Part shown: positions 5,614 through 6,271 of the stretch, piece after piece
Layout: the number at the start of each line of letters is the position of its first letter
Numbering within the stretch: the first letter of the stretch is position 1
Assembly: GCA_022707665.1 (NCBI GenBank)
Contig: JAKJAE010000172.1
Coordinates: 1 to 6,271 of the forward strand
DNA from: Chloroflexota bacterium
Lineage (GTDB): Bacteria > Chloroflexota > Anaerolineae > B4-G1 > SLSP01
DNA: 6,271 nt
Direction of reading: 5' to 3'
The notes under the pieces: model-generated
Told to the model about the DNA's origin: nothing
What the model saw: only the letters and a program-made list of their open reading frames with translations
The model's database searches: none
Translations under genes and position numbers: made by a program

Positions 5614-6271
5614 ATGGGACGGATCCTGTATCTGACGCAAGTACTGCCCTACCCCCTCGATTCGGGGGCGAAGACGCGCCAGTACCACATGCTGCGCCAT
5701 CTGGCCAGGGCCCACGAGGTGACGCTGGTTTCGTTCACACGGCCCGATGATCCGCCCGAGGCTGTCGCACACCTGCGCGAGATCTGTCAGGAGGTTCACG
5801 TCGTCCCGATCCGCCGGTCCATGTGGCGCAATCTGGTGGCCGGGGCCAAGGGCGTGCTGACGAGCCTGCCGATCACGATCGTGCGCGATGAGATGGGGGA
5901 GATGAGATCGACGCTCCGCGACCTGGTCCGTACGACGAAGTTCGACGTGATCCACGCCGACCAGTTGTCGATGGCGGGGTGGGGGCAGCTCGCGATGCGC
6001 CTCTCCCGGCCACACCGTCCGCGAACGCTTCTCGACGAGCACAACGCCATCTACCTGCTGACGCGGCGGATGGCGAACACCGAGAAGAGGCCGGTGCGGC
6101 GGCTGTTGATGGATCGCGAGGCCCTGGCCTTTGCACGCTATGAGGCCGGTATGGTCAAGGCCTATGATGCCCTATTGACCGTGATCATGGAGGACCGGGA
6201 GCGACTGCTCGCGCTGTTTCTGCCGCACGAGCGCCAGGCGTTGGTGGCCAAGTTCTCGGTGATCCCGATCT
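5614..6271 (+). CDS. GT4-type glycosyltransferase, 5' part (3' end outside window)
   Basis: An open frame runs from ATG at 5614 to the right edge without a stop, giving 219 residues of a longer protein; family members are about 380-420 residues. The N-terminus GRILYLTQVLPYPLDSGAK is the classic first strand and glycine-bearing loop of a GT-B acceptor domain, followed by TRQYHMLRHLARAHEVTLVS (21-40). 'KFDVIHADQLSMAGWG' (about 112-127) and 'RTLLDEHNAIYLLTRRM' (about 138-154) are the acceptor-side strands seen in family 4 enzymes. The donor domain lies outside, so the catalytic motifs cannot be checked. The start is 5 bases after the previous stop; AGGAG (5607-5611) overlaps that stop and stands only 2 bases before the ATG, an unusually short gap, so coupling to upstream translation is likely. 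It probably adds a later sugar to the same lipid-linked glycan. Confidence 0.88.
   Translation, partial: MGRILYLTQVLPYPLDSGAKTRQYHMLRHLARAHEVTLVSFTRPDDPPEAVAHLREICQEVHVVPIRRSMWRNLVAGAKGVLTSLPITIVRDEMGEMRSTLRDLVRTTKFDVIHADQLSMAGWGQLAMRLSRPHRPRTLLDEHNAIYLLTRRMANTEKRPVRRLLMDREALAFARYEAGMVKAYDALLTVIMEDRERLLALFLPHERQALVAKFSVIPI

Noticed and set aside
1..6271. CRISPR array, insertion sequence, tRNA or rRNA
   Set aside because: No regularly spaced repeats, no transposase reading frame with terminal inverted repeats, and no cloverleaf or rRNA-like sequence were seen by eye on either strand.

Overview
The window is GC-rich bacterial DNA with densely packed genes, ATGA-type gene overlap, clear Shine-Dalgarno sites and GTG/TTG starts. 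Two secreted-type proteins end in the same short tail, Y-x-[LI]-x-LPLIL-[RK], next to a DUF11-like beta domain. From memory this combination is common in Chloroflexota (Anaerolineae/Chloroflexia) surface proteins, so that phylum is my best guess. It is an inference from style, not from a marker gene.

Layout. (1) Positions 2-1105, plus strand: the 3' part of a gene for an extracellular protein with a DNRLRE-type beta domain, a DUF11-like domain and the LPLIL tail; its start lies left of the window. (2) Positions 1172-2530, minus strand, convergent with the first: a complete 452-residue exported protein with a signal peptide, a cysteine-rich domain with SGNH-hydrolase-like features, a DUF11-like domain and the same tail. 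A hairpin sits in the 66-base gap between the two stop codons and overlaps the second stop. (3) Positions 2531-2963: a 433-base divergent intergenic region with no convincing gene. It holds palindromes, a recurring CGTTAGYAT-like 9-mer, one perfect DnaA-box sequence and weak promoter candidates for both directions. (4) Positions 2964-6271, plus strand: an exopolysaccharide/cell-surface glycan operon. It consists of a family 4 glycosyltransferase (TTG start), a WbaP/WcaJ-type polyprenyl-phosphate sugar-1-phosphate transferase that overlaps it by 4 bases, and after 5 bases a second GT-B glycosyltransferase cut by the right edge.

How the genes work together. The membrane phosphoglycosyl transferase would load the first sugar-phosphate on undecaprenyl phosphate at the inner face of the membrane, and the two flanking glycosyltransferases would extend it from nucleotide sugars. 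The two exported proteins on the left could be surface proteins that sit in, or act on, the glycan layer, but nothing in the sequence proves this link.

Nothing here is a clearly new system. The best leads are the shared C-terminal tail as a possible sorting or anchoring signal beside a glycan locus, the exported SGNH-like domain I cannot assign to a named family, and the structured divergent intergenic region.
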